Source: Pseudomonadota bacterium
GTDB lineage: Bacteria > Pseudomonadota > Alphaproteobacteria > Rhizobiales > Beijerinckiaceae
Direction: 5' to 3'
Assembly (NCBI GenBank): GCA_021781815.1
Contig: JAJXWB010000023.1
Location: 1 to 54,034, forward strand
DNA length: 54,034 nucleotides
The notes under the pieces are model-generated. The model was given only the letters and a program-made list of their open reading frames with translations, did not search any database and was not told the origin of the DNA. Below, piece by piece: positions 19,471-27,930 of this stretch (the stretch's first letter is position 1; every line of letters starts with the position of its first letter). The translations under genes and the position numbers were made by a program.

Positions 19471-19644
19471 TCAACGGATGGGGGCGCAGGTCTCGAATCC
19501 TTCGTCTAGGCTGTAGTCGCGATTGCGGCCACCGGAAAAATGGCCGAGCCAGACCGATTGTGGCGCCGTGACGGCGCCCTCCGCCGCCTGCGCCGGCCCC
19601 GCCGCGAGGCAAAAACGTCGTTTAAATGCATGCCGCAACGACAT
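19471..19644 (-). CDS. Possible 57-residue protein
   Basis: An open frame of 57 codons begins at an ATG with GGAG at proper distance (GGAGCGGTGAAC before it). The product starts basic (MSLRHAFKRRFCLAAG), has an AQAAEG segment resembling a weak export-signal cut site, and ends with a polar C-terminus (NRDYSLDEGFETCAPIR). It lies upstream of the ratA-like gene on the same strand, 44 bases away. I recognise no family. The ribosome site and GC-rich third positions favour a real gene; it is otherwise unproven. Confidence 0.35.
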   Translation of the reverse strand: MSLRHAFKRRFCLAAGPAQAAEGAVTAPQSVWLGHFSGGRNRDYSLDEGFETCAPIR

Positions 19645-19989
19645 GTTCACCGCTCCGCCGGTTTGCGACCAATCCTAACTCACGTCGCCGTATCGGGCAA
19701 AATGAAACGCTCCGACAATTCGCTGCGACGGCAACGCGGCCGGAATGTATTCGCCGCGGGCTCGTTGGCAGTCGCATAGCAGCATTGTTACGCATGCAAT
19801 AGTCGTGAATGTCCTGTCGCCTAAATAAAATAGAGCTTATGAAAATTTGTTTGTTGTATTCGCGCAACAGTGAACCGGCCATCTACTCAAGCGCCACGAT
19901 TTCTCCACCTTGCCGCCAATTTTGGCGCCGATACAGATCGCGGCAGGGGTTGGGACCGTTTCGAGTTCAAGACAATCAGGAGCGTTATC
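19645..19989. other. Divergent intergenic region upstream of the first porin
   Basis: No gene is seen. About 19795-19860 is AT-rich (for example AATAAAATAGAGCTTATGAA) and is the likely promoter area of the porin gene. The final bases hold an AGGAG ribosome site before the ATG at 19990. Confidence 0.5.
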
Positions 19990-20727
19990 ATGATGAAACT
20001 TCGGACCTTGCTGCAGGGCGCCGCACTCGCCGCACTGGCCAGCGGTTCTGCCTTGGCCGCTGATCTTCCACGCCGCACCGCGCCGCCGGCCGCGCCGATC
20101 TACGCCCCGCCGGTCTTCACCTGGACCGGCTTCTATGTCGGTCTGAACGCCGGCGTGGCGATCGACGCCAGCCAGTACCAGTTCTCGCCGTTCTTCGCGT
20201 CCGGCAATTCGGGCGCCGTCGGCTTCACGGGCGGCGGCCAGCTCGGCTATAACTGGCAGACAGGTCCGCTCGTCGTCGGCCTGGAAACCGATCTCAATTA
20301 TCGCTCCTCGCAGAATAATTCCGGCGGCGGCTTCGGCATGGGCGCCGTCGGCTCCGGCGCCGGCTATTTTGGAACGCTGCGCGGCCGGGTGGGCTTCACG
20401 CCGATGGACCGGATGATGATCTACGCCACGGGCGGTCTGGCCTATGGCAATACGAACTTCCCCGGCAGCGTCGCCGGGATCGACGGCTTCGGCGGCGCGC
20501 ATGCGCTCTATGGCGGCGGAAACGCCGGGACGAGCGTCGGTTGGACGGTCGGCGGCGGCGCCGAATACGCACTGAACCGCAATTGGTCGATCAAGGCCGA
20601 ATATCTCTACGTCAGCCTCGGCGGCAAATCGACGAATTACATAGACGCCGTGTCCGGCCTGCCCATCGTGGCCAATGCAAATACGCGCGACCACATCGCG
20701 CGGGTTGGCGTGAACTACCACTTCTAG
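19990..20727 (+). CDS. Outer-membrane beta-barrel porin, Omp25/31-like (copy 1)
   Basis: 245 residues. Signal peptide MMKLRTLLQGAALAALASGSALA followed by mature ADLPRR. The barrel begins FTWTGFYVGLNAGVAID and ends with VNYHF, the C-terminal aromatic required for BamA insertion. Short glycine-rich strands such as VGLETDLNYRSS, FGTLRGRVGFTP and WSIKAEYLYVSLG are typical of the opacity/Omp25-type family in Rhizobiales. ATG at 19990 has AGGAG. The next gene is a paralogue, and both end in the same terminator. Confidence 0.92.
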   Translation: MMKLRTLLQGAALAALASGSALAADLPRRTAPPAAPIYAPPVFTWTGFYVGLNAGVAIDASQYQFSPFFASGNSGAVGFTGGGQLGYNWQTGPLVVGLETDLNYRSSQNNSGGGFGMGAVGSGAGYFGTLRGRVGFTPMDRMMIYATGGLAYGNTNFPGSVAGIDGFGGAHALYGGGNAGTSVGWTVGGGAEYALNRNWSIKAEYLYVSLGGKSTNYIDAVSGLPIVANANTRDHIARVGVNYHF

Positions 20728-20750
20728 GCTTCGCGCTCCGCCCGCCCGAA

Positions 20751-20780
20751 AGCCCGGCCCTCGTGGCCGGGCTTTTTGTT
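20751..20780 (+). terminator. Intrinsic terminator of porin copy 1
   Basis: AGCCCGGCC (20751-20759), loop CTCGT, GGCCGGGCT (20765-20773), then a T-rich tail. A strong rho-independent terminator, sequence-identical to the one after porin copy 2. Confidence 0.93.
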
Positions 20781-20812
20781 TGCAACAAGCCCGGCCGATT
20801 CGACGTGGATTG

Positions 20813-20826
20813 GCGACAATTGTCGC
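20813..20826. promoter_or_regulatory. Perfect palindrome GCGACAATTGTCGC upstream of porin copy 2
   Basis: A 14-base perfect palindrome 139 bases before the porin start, immediately upstream of an AT-rich segment (20845-20875) that could hold the promoter. It is suitably placed for an activator or repressor dimer; I cannot name the factor. Confidence 0.4.
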
Positions 20827-20964
20827 AGATACGCAACAGATTGCAAAAATGTTAATATTTCCTGTTAGTTAAGATTGGCGCCGGGTCGCGCCCATTATAA
20901 TTTCGTTCGGCGCGCTGCCGGGTCAGCCAAATCGGGCGCGTATGCGTTGATTTGGGGGACGATC

Positions 20965-21882
20965 ATGAAATTTTCTGGATTCGCTGCTGCTGCGCTGGCG
21001 GCTGCAAGCGTGGCTGGCTCAGCCTTCGCCGCCGACCTGCCCTCGCGCAAGGCGCCGCCCTCGCTGATCGCGCCGGCGCCGGCGCTCACATGGTCGGGAT
21101 TCTATGTCGGCCTGAACGCGGGCTACAGTTGGGACGCCAGCAATTCGACGACCATCTCCACAATGCCGGGCTTCATCGATACCTCCGGCGGCCTGTCACC
21201 GCTGGGTATGGCCCACGCTGCGGATTTTGCGCTGGCGTCGAATGGCGTGCTCGCGGGAGGCGGCAGGGGCGGCTTCATCGGCGGGGGCCAGGTTGGCTTC
21301 AATTGGCAGATGGGTTCGATCGTAGCGGGCATCGAAACCGATATTCAGGGCATGGTGGGTCAAGGCTCTTCGAGTGGCGCCGGCGCCAACATCGCCTCGA
21401 TGGGCGGGGAATCCCCTGTGGCGTCGCTCATGAATGCCTCGAGGACAATCGACTATCTCGGCACCCTTCGTGGGCGTCTCGGTTATGCGATCACCCCGTC
21501 GGTGCTTGCATTCGCAACGGGCGGCCTCGCTTATGGCGGGGTCAGCTCCAGCGGATCCGTTTACTCTGCAGAAGTCGTTCCCTCCGGTATCCTTCCCGCC
21601 ATGACGGCAGGCTCCTACGCAAGCATGCGTGTCGGGTGGACCGCCGGCGCCGGCGTTGAGTACATGTTCGCGCAGAACTGGAGCGCAAAACTCGAATACA
21701 TGTATTATGATCTTGGTTCTTCGACATACGCGATGGCGCCGCTCGTCTCTACCAACGCCGGCGCCCTGGCCCTTGCACATATTCCGATGGTGTCTACGCG
21801 ATACAACGGCCACATCATCCGCGCCGGCCTCAACTATCATTTCAATTTTGGCGATTCCGCCCCCATCGTCGCCAAGTACTGA
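20965..21882 (+). CDS. Outer-membrane beta-barrel porin, Omp25/31-like (copy 2)
   Basis: 305 residues. Signal peptide MKFSGFAAAALAAASVAGSAFA, mature ADLPSRKAPP, barrel start LTWSGFYVGLNAGYSWDAS, strands IGGGQVGFNWQMGS, GTLRGRLGYAI and WSAKLEYMYYDLGSS, and a late GHIIRAGLNYHFNFG. It continues 10 residues past the NYHF strand to end in KY, unlike copy 1. GGGGGAC precedes the ATG at 20965. It is about 60 residues longer than copy 1, mostly in early loops. Confidence 0.92.
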   Translation: MKFSGFAAAALAAASVAGSAFAADLPSRKAPPSLIAPAPALTWSGFYVGLNAGYSWDASNSTTISTMPGFIDTSGGLSPLGMAHAADFALASNGVLAGGGRGGFIGGGQVGFNWQMGSIVAGIETDIQGMVGQGSSSGAGANIASMGGESPVASLMNASRTIDYLGTLRGRLGYAITPSVLAFATGGLAYGGVSSSGSVYSAEVVPSGILPAMTAGSYASMRVGWTAGAGVEYMFAQNWSAKLEYMYYDLGSSTYAMAPLVSTNAGALALAHIPMVSTRYNGHIIRAGLNYHFNFGDSAPIVAKY

Positions 21883-21906
21883 TCGCGACACGCGACCACG
21901 ACGGAA

Positions 21907-21935
21907 AGCCCGGCCCTCGTGGCCGGGCTTTTTGT
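21907..21935 (+). terminator. Intrinsic terminator of porin copy 2
   Basis: AGCCCGGCC (21907-21915), loop CTCGT, GGCCGGGCT (21921-21929), then TTTTGTT. The 33-base block around it matches the terminator after porin copy 1 exactly. Confidence 0.93.
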
Positions 21936-21993
21936 TCGGGCGCGCGAAACGGCCGTGCTTGCCCTGTCCGCCGCCCTTGTCTATCGAACCGGC

Positions 21994-23316
21994 ATGAGCG
22001 AACGTCCCGCCCCCCGCATATCCTTCGTCTCGCTCGGTTGCCCGAAGGCGCTGGTCGATTCCGAGCGCATCGTCACGCGTCTGCGCGCGGAGGGCTATGA
22101 GCTTTCCAAAACCCACGCCGGCGCCGACGCCGTCATCGTCAACACCTGCGGCTTTCTGGATAGCGCCAAGGCGGAATCGCTGGAGGCGATCCGCGTCGGC
22201 CTCCAGGAAAACGGCAAGGTGATCGTCACCGGCTGCATGGGCGCGGAGCCTGCGGCCATTGCGAACGCCTATCCCGACGTGCTCGCCATCTCCGGCCCGC
22301 AAGCTTACGAGAGCGTGATGGAGGCCGTGCACAGCGCCGTGCCGCCGGCGCATGACCCTTTCCTCGACCTTGTGCCCGAACAGGGCGTGAAACTGACGCC
22401 GCGCCATTACGCCTATCTGAAGATTTCGGAAGGCTGCAACAACACCTGCTCCTTCTGCATCATCCCGAAATTGCGCGGACGCCTTGTTTCGCGCCCCGCC
22501 GGCGAGGTGTTGCGCGAGGCCGAAAAGCTCGTCCGCGCGGGCGTCAAGGAATTGCTCGTCATCTCACAGGACACCGGCGCCTACGGTATGGATCTTCGCT
22601 ATGCCGAATCGCAATTCGCCGACCGGCAGGTGCGCACGAAATTCATCGATCTCGCGCGCGAACTGGGCAATCTCGGCGTCTGGGTGCGGATGCACTACAT
22701 CTATCCCTACCCGCATATCGACGACGCGCTGGAATTGATGGCGGACGGAAAAATCCTGCCCTATCTCGATATTCCCTTTCAGCACGCCGCGCCGAACGTG
22801 TTGCGCGCGATGAAACGGCCGGGCGACCACGAGACGATGCTCGAACGCATCCGCGGCTGGCGCAAGGCCGTGCCGGACCTGACCGTTCGCTCGACCTTCA
22901 TCGTCGGATTTCCCGGCGAGACAGAGGACGATTTCCGCCAGCTTCTCGATTTTCTGACGGAGGCGAGGATCGATCGCGCCGGCGCCTTCGAATACGAGGC
23001 GGTCGGCGGCGCGCCAGCCAACGATCTCGGCCTGGAGACGGTCGCGCCCGACATCAGGAAGGCGCGCTGGCGCCGGCTGATGGAAACGCAACAGAAAGTC
23101 AGCGCGAAGATCTCTCGCGAAAAGATCGGCCGGCGCGTGAAGGCGATCGTCGACGAGGTTGGCCCGACCGTTTCGCGTGGACGCACGATGGCGGACGCTC
23201 CGCAGATCGACGGAACCACCCATATCGCATCGCACCGCCGCCTGCGCGCTGGCGATATCGTCGACGTGAAGATCGAGAGCGCCGACGCCTACGATCTGCG
23301 CGGAACGGCCGTCTGA
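21994..23316 (+). CDS. rimO: Ribosomal protein S12 methylthiotransferase RimO
   Basis: 440-residue radical-SAM enzyme that methylthiolates Asp89 of ribosomal protein S12. The N-terminal cluster cysteines lie in [17 protein letters not shown] and TGCMGAEP; the radical-SAM CNNTCSFC motif follows in [16 protein letters not shown]. RimO-typical [17 protein letters not shown] and [17 protein letters not shown] support RimO over MiaB. A C-terminal TRAM domain is present. ATG at 21994 gives the family start [19 protein letters not shown]; the longer frame runs into the porin terminator. Confidence 0.96.
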   Translation: MSERPAPRISFVSLGCPKALVDSERIVTRLRAEGYELSKTHAGADAVIVNTCGFLDSAKAESLEAIRVGLQENGKVIVTGCMGAEPAAIANAYPDVLAISGPQAYESVMEAVHSAVPPAHDPFLDLVPEQGVKLTPRHYAYLKISEGCNNTCSFCIIPKLRGRLVSRPAGEVLREAEKLVRAGVKELLVISQDTGAYGMDLRYAESQFADRQVRTKFIDLARELGNLGVWVRMHYIYPYPHIDDALELMADGKILPYLDIPFQHAAPNVLRAMKRPGDHETMLERIRGWRKAVPDLTVRSTFIVGFPGETEDDFRQLLDFLTEARIDRAGAFEYEAVGGAPANDLGLETVAPDIRKARWRRLMETQQKVSAKISREKIGRRVKAIVDEVGPTVSRGRTMADAPQIDGTTHIASHRRLRAGDIVDVKIESADAYDLRGTAV

Positions 23317-23325
23317 AGGCCGGCG

Positions 23326-23358
23326 TTCAATTGCTTTTCAATTGCAAGCACGCTTGCA
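23326..23358. promoter_or_regulatory. Direct and inverted repeats upstream of quinone oxidoreductase
   Basis: TTCAATTGC occurs at 23326-23334 and again at 23337-23345, spaced 11 bases (one helical turn), and merges into a perfect inverted repeat TGCAAGC-AC-GCTTGCA at 23343-23358. The cluster ends 59 bases before the quinone oxidoreductase start, a good place for an operator. Confidence 0.5.
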
Positions 23359-23417
23359 TGCCAGCATGATCGCCGCACGCGGCGCTCCACGCGCCGGAAC
23401 TGCGAGGAACGACGACC

Positions 23418-24389
23418 ATGGTCAAGGCGATACGTGTGCATGAGACCGGCGGACCGGACGTCCTGAAGATCGAGGACATCGAGATTCCCGCGCCGGGAAA
23501 AGGCGAAATTCAGATCAGGCAGCGCGCCATCGGCGTGAATTACCTCGATGTCTACTACCGCACGGGGCTCTATCCGACGCCCCTGCCCTACACGCCGGGC
23601 AACGAGGGGGCGGGCGACGTGGTGGCCGTCGGCAAGGGCGCGAGCGAATTCAGGGTCGGCGACCGCGTGGCGTACGCCGGCCCGCTCGGCGGCTATGCCG
23701 AACTGCGCAACCTGCCCGAATCTCTGGCGGTCAAGCTGCCCAAGGCCGTCTCCTACGAACAGGGGGCAGCGGTCATGCTGAAGGGGCTGACCGCGCAATT
23801 TTTGCTGCGCAAGACCTACCGTGTGAAAGCCGGCGACACGATCCTGGTCCATGCGGCGGCCGGCGGCGTCGGCTCGATTCTCTGTCAATGGGGCAAGGCC
23901 CTCGGCGCGACCGTTATCGGCACTGCTGGCTCGGAGGAGAAGGCCAAACTCGCCAGAAAGCATGGCGCCAAGCATGTCATTCTCTACCGCGAGGAGGATT
24001 TTGCCGCGCGCGTGAAGGAGATCACGCGGGGCAAGCTGTGTGAGGTCGTTTATGATGGCGTCGGCAAGGCGACCTTTCCGGCTTCGCTCGACTGCCTGAA
24101 ACCGTTCGGCACGTTTGTCAGCTTCGGCTCGGCGTCCGGCGCGATCGAGGCCTTCAATATCGGCCTGCTCGCGCAAAAAGGCTCGTTGTTCGCGACGCGC
24201 CCGACGCTCTTTACGCACATGGCGGACCGCGCGACGCTGGTGAAGATGGCGAAGGAGCTGATGCGCGCCGTTGGCGACGGCGTGGTGAAGGTCCAGATCA
24301 GCGCGCGCTATCCGCTTGCCGAAGCGCAGAAGGCGCATGAAATGCTCCAGGGTCGCGAGACCACGGGCATGACGATATTGCTTCCATAA
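23418..24389 (+). CDS. NADPH:quinone oxidoreductase (zeta-crystallin-like)
   Basis: 323-residue medium-chain dehydrogenase/reductase without the structural or catalytic zinc ligands, as in quinone reductases. The GroES-like domain has VNYLDVYYRTGLYP and TPGNEGAGDVVAVGKG; the Rossmann motif is HAAAGGVGSILCQWGKALGATVIGT. It reduces quinones with NADPH by one-electron transfer. GAGGAA precedes the ATG. It stands alone, with operator-like repeats upstream suggesting inducible expression. Confidence 0.92.
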   Translation: MVKAIRVHETGGPDVLKIEDIEIPAPGKGEIQIRQRAIGVNYLDVYYRTGLYPTPLPYTPGNEGAGDVVAVGKGASEFRVGDRVAYAGPLGGYAELRNLPESLAVKLPKAVSYEQGAAVMLKGLTAQFLLRKTYRVKAGDTILVHAAAGGVGSILCQWGKALGATVIGTAGSEEKAKLARKHGAKHVILYREEDFAARVKEITRGKLCEVVYDGVGKATFPASLDCLKPFGTFVSFGSASGAIEAFNIGLLAQKGSLFATRPTLFTHMADRATLVKMAKELMRAVGDGVVKVQISARYPLAEAQKAHEMLQGRETTGMTILLP

Positions 24390-24563
24390 CAGCGGCTCGT
24401 CCGCGCCAACGGGCGCGGGCGCTCGCCCCTGCCCGCCTGCATCCGCGCGCCGGCGCCAGGCGTCGAGGCCGGCCCCCTGCGACATGCCGCCACAGGCGCG
24501 GTTTCGTCGCCTCGCAGTCTCACGACGATGACGCTATCTATGGCGCTTCCGGGAGGAATCACG

Positions 24564-25790
24564 ATGGGCGGAAGCGCCGTTCCAATCCGTACTGACATCC
24601 TTGTCGCTGGCGCAGGCGCGTCCGGCCTGATCGCTGCAATCGCGCTTGCGCGGGCCGGCCATTCGGTGGCGCTGGTCGGACAATCGCCCGGTCCGTTGCC
24701 CGGTCGCACCGTCGCGCTGTTTGAAGGCTCGCTTCGCCTGCTCGACGATCTCGGCCTGCGTGAGCCGCTCGACGATATTTCGGCCGAGGTCATGGGGATT
24801 CGCATCATCGACGACACCGCGTCGCTGTTTCGTCCGCCGCCGGCCCTGTTCGAGGCGAGCGAGATTGGTCTCGACGCCTTCGGCCTCAACATCGTCAACG
24901 ACGACATTGTCGCGCGCTACATCGAGATCGCGGCCGCGACGCCGGCGATCACGCGCTACGAGACCATGATCGAATCCTATGATTTCCGCGACGACGGCGT
25001 GACGGCGAAATTCGTCGACGGGCGGCAGATCGAATGCGCGCTGGTTGTCGCCGGCGACGGCCGCAACTCGCTGGCGCGCAGTACGGCGGGCATCCAGGTC
25101 ACGGAATGGTCGTATCCGCAGGTCGCCATGACCGGCATCCTGCGCCACCGCCGCAGCCATGATGGCGTCACGACGGAATTTCACACGCGCAGCGGGCCGT
25201 TCACGTTCGTGCCCATGCCTTCGACCGACGAGGCGGCGCACCGTTCCAGCCTTGTGTGGCTGATGTCGCCGGCCGAGGCCACGCGGCGCATGGCGCTTTC
25301 CCCGCGTGAACTTGCGGCGGAAATCGAGGAACAGAGCCACTATCGATTCGGGGCGGTCGAGATCGAAGGAACGCTCGGCGCCTTTCCGATGGCCTGCATG
25401 CGCACGGAAAAGCTGACGGCGCCCAGACTGATGCTGGTCGGCGAAGCCTGTCACGTCTTCCCGCCGCTCGCGGCGCAGGGACTGAACCTCGGCATCCGCG
25501 ATTCCACCGACGCGGCGCTCGCGCTCGAGGGCGTCGATTTGTCCGACGCCGGCGCAATCGAGGCGGCGCTCGCGGGATACGAGCGCACACGCCGCGCCGA
25601 CATCGACCTTCGCACGCGCGGCGTCGATCTGATGAATCGTTCGCTGCTGGCCGATGTGCTCCCGGTCGATCTCCTGCGCGGCATGACCCTGGCGGCCGTG
25701 ACAGCGATCGGCCCATTACGGCGCGCCATCCTGCGCGAGGGCGTATCGCCGTCGCTCGCCCGCACGCTCGGGGCGTTCGTGCGACACTAG
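24564..25790 (+). CDS. UbiH/Coq6-family FAD monooxygenase
   Basis: 408 residues. FAD-binding GxGxxG in ILVAGAGASGLIAAIALARAG, the DG motif VVAGDGRNSLAR and the second FAD motif LVGEACHVFPPLAAQGLNLGIRDS identify the aromatic hydroxylase family making ubiquinone (UbiH/UbiF/UbiL type). The typical DAAH is EACH here. The N-terminal VDTPxR region usual in UbiH is replaced by GRTVALFEGSL. Start ATG at 24564 has a strong GGAGGAATC. Which ring position it hydroxylates is unknown. Confidence 0.85.
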   Translation: MGGSAVPIRTDILVAGAGASGLIAAIALARAGHSVALVGQSPGPLPGRTVALFEGSLRLLDDLGLREPLDDISAEVMGIRIIDDTASLFRPPPALFEASEIGLDAFGLNIVNDDIVARYIEIAAATPAITRYETMIESYDFRDDGVTAKFVDGRQIECALVVAGDGRNSLARSTAGIQVTEWSYPQVAMTGILRHRRSHDGVTTEFHTRSGPFTFVPMPSTDEAAHRSSLVWLMSPAEATRRMALSPRELAAEIEEQSHYRFGAVEIEGTLGAFPMACMRTEKLTAPRLMLVGEACHVFPPLAAQGLNLGIRDSTDAALALEGVDLSDAGAIEAALAGYERTRRADIDLRTRGVDLMNRSLLADVLPVDLLRGMTLAAVTAIGPLRRAILREGVSPSLARTLGAFVRH

Positions 25791-25829
25791 CCCTGCCGCC
25801 AGCGCGGTCTTCTGACGAAACAGCGGGTT

Positions 25830-26930
25830 CTAGCCGGCCGCGCGCAGATCGCTGCGCGCGGTCAACAGCGCCAGGACATTGCGCAACGCCATGAGAATTT
25901 CGCCGTTGCGTTCTTCAAGCAAAGCGACGCGGCGCGACAAATCGTCGTCGACGCCGTGTGGCGGGATGTCCGCGTGAACCTCCAGCAGGCCGACTTCCAG
26001 ATTGGAAACGCGCTCGGCGAGGCGTTCCAGGCCGTCGAGCGTCGCGGTATCATCAAGACGACGAGCCAGTTCTATGATCTGGCGTTCGAGGCCTTCGACA
26101 TCGACGCTGCGCGCCGGCGGGGGCGGAGGCGCGGCGATCATGCTTGTTTCAAGGGCGTCGATGCGCTGACCGACGAATTTCTCGACGCGGTCCGTATACT
26201 TCTCTGCTGCACGCCTGGCCTCGGCGATGCGGCGTTCGAGCAGCGCGAGATCGGGCGCAGCAGCCGAGGTCATGGGCCGCAGCGCCATCATGCGCGCTTC
26301 GAGATCGGCCAGACGCTGGACTACAGCGGCCGGCGGAGTTTCATCCATTCGCGTTTGCGGGACGTTCGCACGCGCTTCGAGCAGGGCGATGCGATCGAGC
26401 AGGTCGGCCGGGATCGCGGGCGCGGACAGTATGGCGTCAATCGCCGCATTCCGCGCTTCCAGCGCGTCAATGCGCTGTGCGGTCTCCTGCGCGAGGGAGG
26501 CCTCCGGCGCAATCGGCCGGGCAGCGAGGGAATTGCAGTCGGCTTCTATTCTGGCGAGGCGTTCGCCCAGATCGGCCGCCGGCGCGCTGTGCACGCCACC
26601 GCCTGCGGCGATTCTCGCCTCGATCTGGTCGACGCGGTCGAGGAGAGCGAAAAAGGCGTTCTCGTCGGCGACGCCCGTCGAATATTCGCAGCCGAATTCG
26701 AGCCCATTGCGCCAGCGCAGCAGCGCAGGCTTGGTTTCCGGCCTCGAGGGGATGAACAGCTTGAAGCGCGCCGGCAAATCGGCTTCGGCGTTGAGCGTCG
26801 CGCGGGCGCCGGTCGCACTGAAATTGAGGATGATGCAATCGATCGGATTCCTGCCGGGCAGCAAGACCTGCGCCTTCACGTGGCAATCCCGACGTTCGGC
26901 CTTGCGCTTGCCGACTGATCCGAACGCCAT
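25830..26930 (-). CDS. PilZ-domain protein with long coiled coil
   Basis: 366 residues from ATG at 26930. The N-terminal ~95 residues form a PilZ domain: R9xxxR13 (KRKAERR) and NFSATG, the NxSxxG element, together the c-di-GMP-binding signature. The rest is Ala/Glu/Arg/Leu-rich heptad sequence with repeated phrases such as RIDALEARNA, LEARM, LERRIAEA and LEERNGEI, predicting coiled coil. An APPPPPA linker interrupts it. No partner is evident. It could convert c-di-GMP level into a structural or scaffolding output. It is convergent with the UbiH-like gene. Confidence 0.75.
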   Translation of the reverse strand: MAFGSVGKRKAERRDCHVKAQVLLPGRNPIDCIILNFSATGARATLNAEADLPARFKLFIPSRPETKPALLRWRNGLEFGCEYSTGVADENAFFALLDRVDQIEARIAAGGGVHSAPAADLGERLARIEADCNSLAARPIAPEASLAQETAQRIDALEARNAAIDAILSAPAIPADLLDRIALLEARANVPQTRMDETPPAAVVQRLADLEARMMALRPMTSAAAPDLALLERRIAEARRAAEKYTDRVEKFVGQRIDALETSMIAAPPPPPARSVDVEGLERQIIELARRLDDTATLDGLERLAERVSNLEVGLLEVHADIPPHGVDDDLSRRVALLEERNGEILMALRNVLALLTARSDLRAAG

Positions 26931-27090
26931 AGCCACCAACCTCACGCCTTCAACCACCAGAGTTCGATCTTGCGTGGAAAAGGCTAACGTCCCGTAACGT
27001 GCGCCTCAGCGCGAACAGGTAGAACGGGCGTCGATCGGCCGGGACGGTCATGACGCATGAGCCAGCCGACAGCTCGCATTGCGCGGCAGT

Positions 27091-27342
27091 TCAGGGTTGC
27101 GCGGACGGATTCCTGAAATATGGCTCGACCGTGCCCGTCAATTTCAGGGTCAGCGGGTTGCCGCGTCGATCCTTGCTGTTGCCGACCGATACCCGCACCC
27201 AGTTTTCGCTGACGCAATATTCCTCGACGTTGGTCTTCTCGACGCCCTTGAATCTGATTCCCACGTCGCGGGCGAGCGCGGCCTCGTCATAATAGGGGCT
27301 GCGCGGATCGACGGAGAGACGATCTGGCGGCATATCGGTCAT
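27091..27342 (-). CDS. DUF3297 family protein
   Basis: 83 residues nearly matching the DUF3297 consensus as I remember it: PPDRLSVDPRSPYYDE, GIRFKGVEKTNVEEYCVSE, WVRVSVG, RRGNPLTLKLTG. Function unknown; common in alpha- and gammaproteobacteria. The ATG at 27342 has GAGGA at -9. It lies 29 bases after the second CinA-type gene on the same strand, probably one transcript. Confidence 0.9.
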   Translation of the reverse strand: MTDMPPDRLSVDPRSPYYDEAALARDVGIRFKGVEKTNVEEYCVSENWVRVSVGNSKDRRGNPLTLKLTGTVEPYFRNPSAQP

Positions 27343-27371
27343 GGCTGTCCTCAAGAATCTGCGTCTGCGGT

Positions 27372-27848
27372 CTACAGCGCCCCGTCGAGCAATTCCAGAG
27401 CGGCGATCGCGAAAGCGTCCATGTTCGCCCGCCGGTCAGCCGAGCCGGTCTCGATCGTCCGCACGGCGCTGGTCGGGCCGCTGATCGCCACAACCGTATG
27501 GCCGGCCGCGTCGCCATAGGGATTGCCCGTCGGTCCGGCCGCCCCCGTCTCGGCGATTCCCCAGTCGGCGCGCAGGATTTCGCGCGTGCGGCGCGCCAGC
27601 AATTGCGCGTAGGGTTCGGACGCCGAACGCATGCCCTCCACGTCGGCGCGCTCGATATCGACGAGCGCCGCTCGCGCCCGGGCGGTGTAGACGACGGCGC
27701 CGCCGAGATAATAGGCCGAGGCGCCGGGTACAGCGAGCAGCGCCGCCGAGATCAGGCCGCCGCTGGAAGATTCGGAAACGGCAATCCTTTCGCGCCGCGC
27801 GATCAGTTTTGCGGCAATGCGCGCCGCAAGGGTTTCAATGTTCGACAT
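27372..27848 (-). CDS. Divergent CinA-type (PncC-like) protein
   Basis: 158 residues with the CinA C-terminal fold: AVSESSSGGLISAALLAVPGAS, GGAVVYTARARAALVDI, EPYAQLLARRTREIL and ETGAAGPTGNPYG. It is clearly a paralogue of the gene at 18480 but shows ESSSGG instead of ESCTGG and ETGAAGPTGN instead of [10 protein letters not shown], so activity or substrate may differ. Cotranscribed with the DUF3297 gene. Family known; role inferred. Confidence 0.82.
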   Translation of the reverse strand: MSNIETLAARIAAKLIARRERIAVSESSSGGLISAALLAVPGASAYYLGGAVVYTARARAALVDIERADVEGMRSASEPYAQLLARRTREILRADWGIAETGAAGPTGNPYGDAAGHTVVAISGPTSAVRTIETGSADRRANMDAFAIAALELLDGAL

Positions 27849-27930
27849 ATCGTCAGAATGAACCGGCCGGCGCCTGCCGGCAAGGGCGCGGCCCTGCTAT
27901 CGTGCGGGGCTCGGCTCGCTGGGGAATCAC

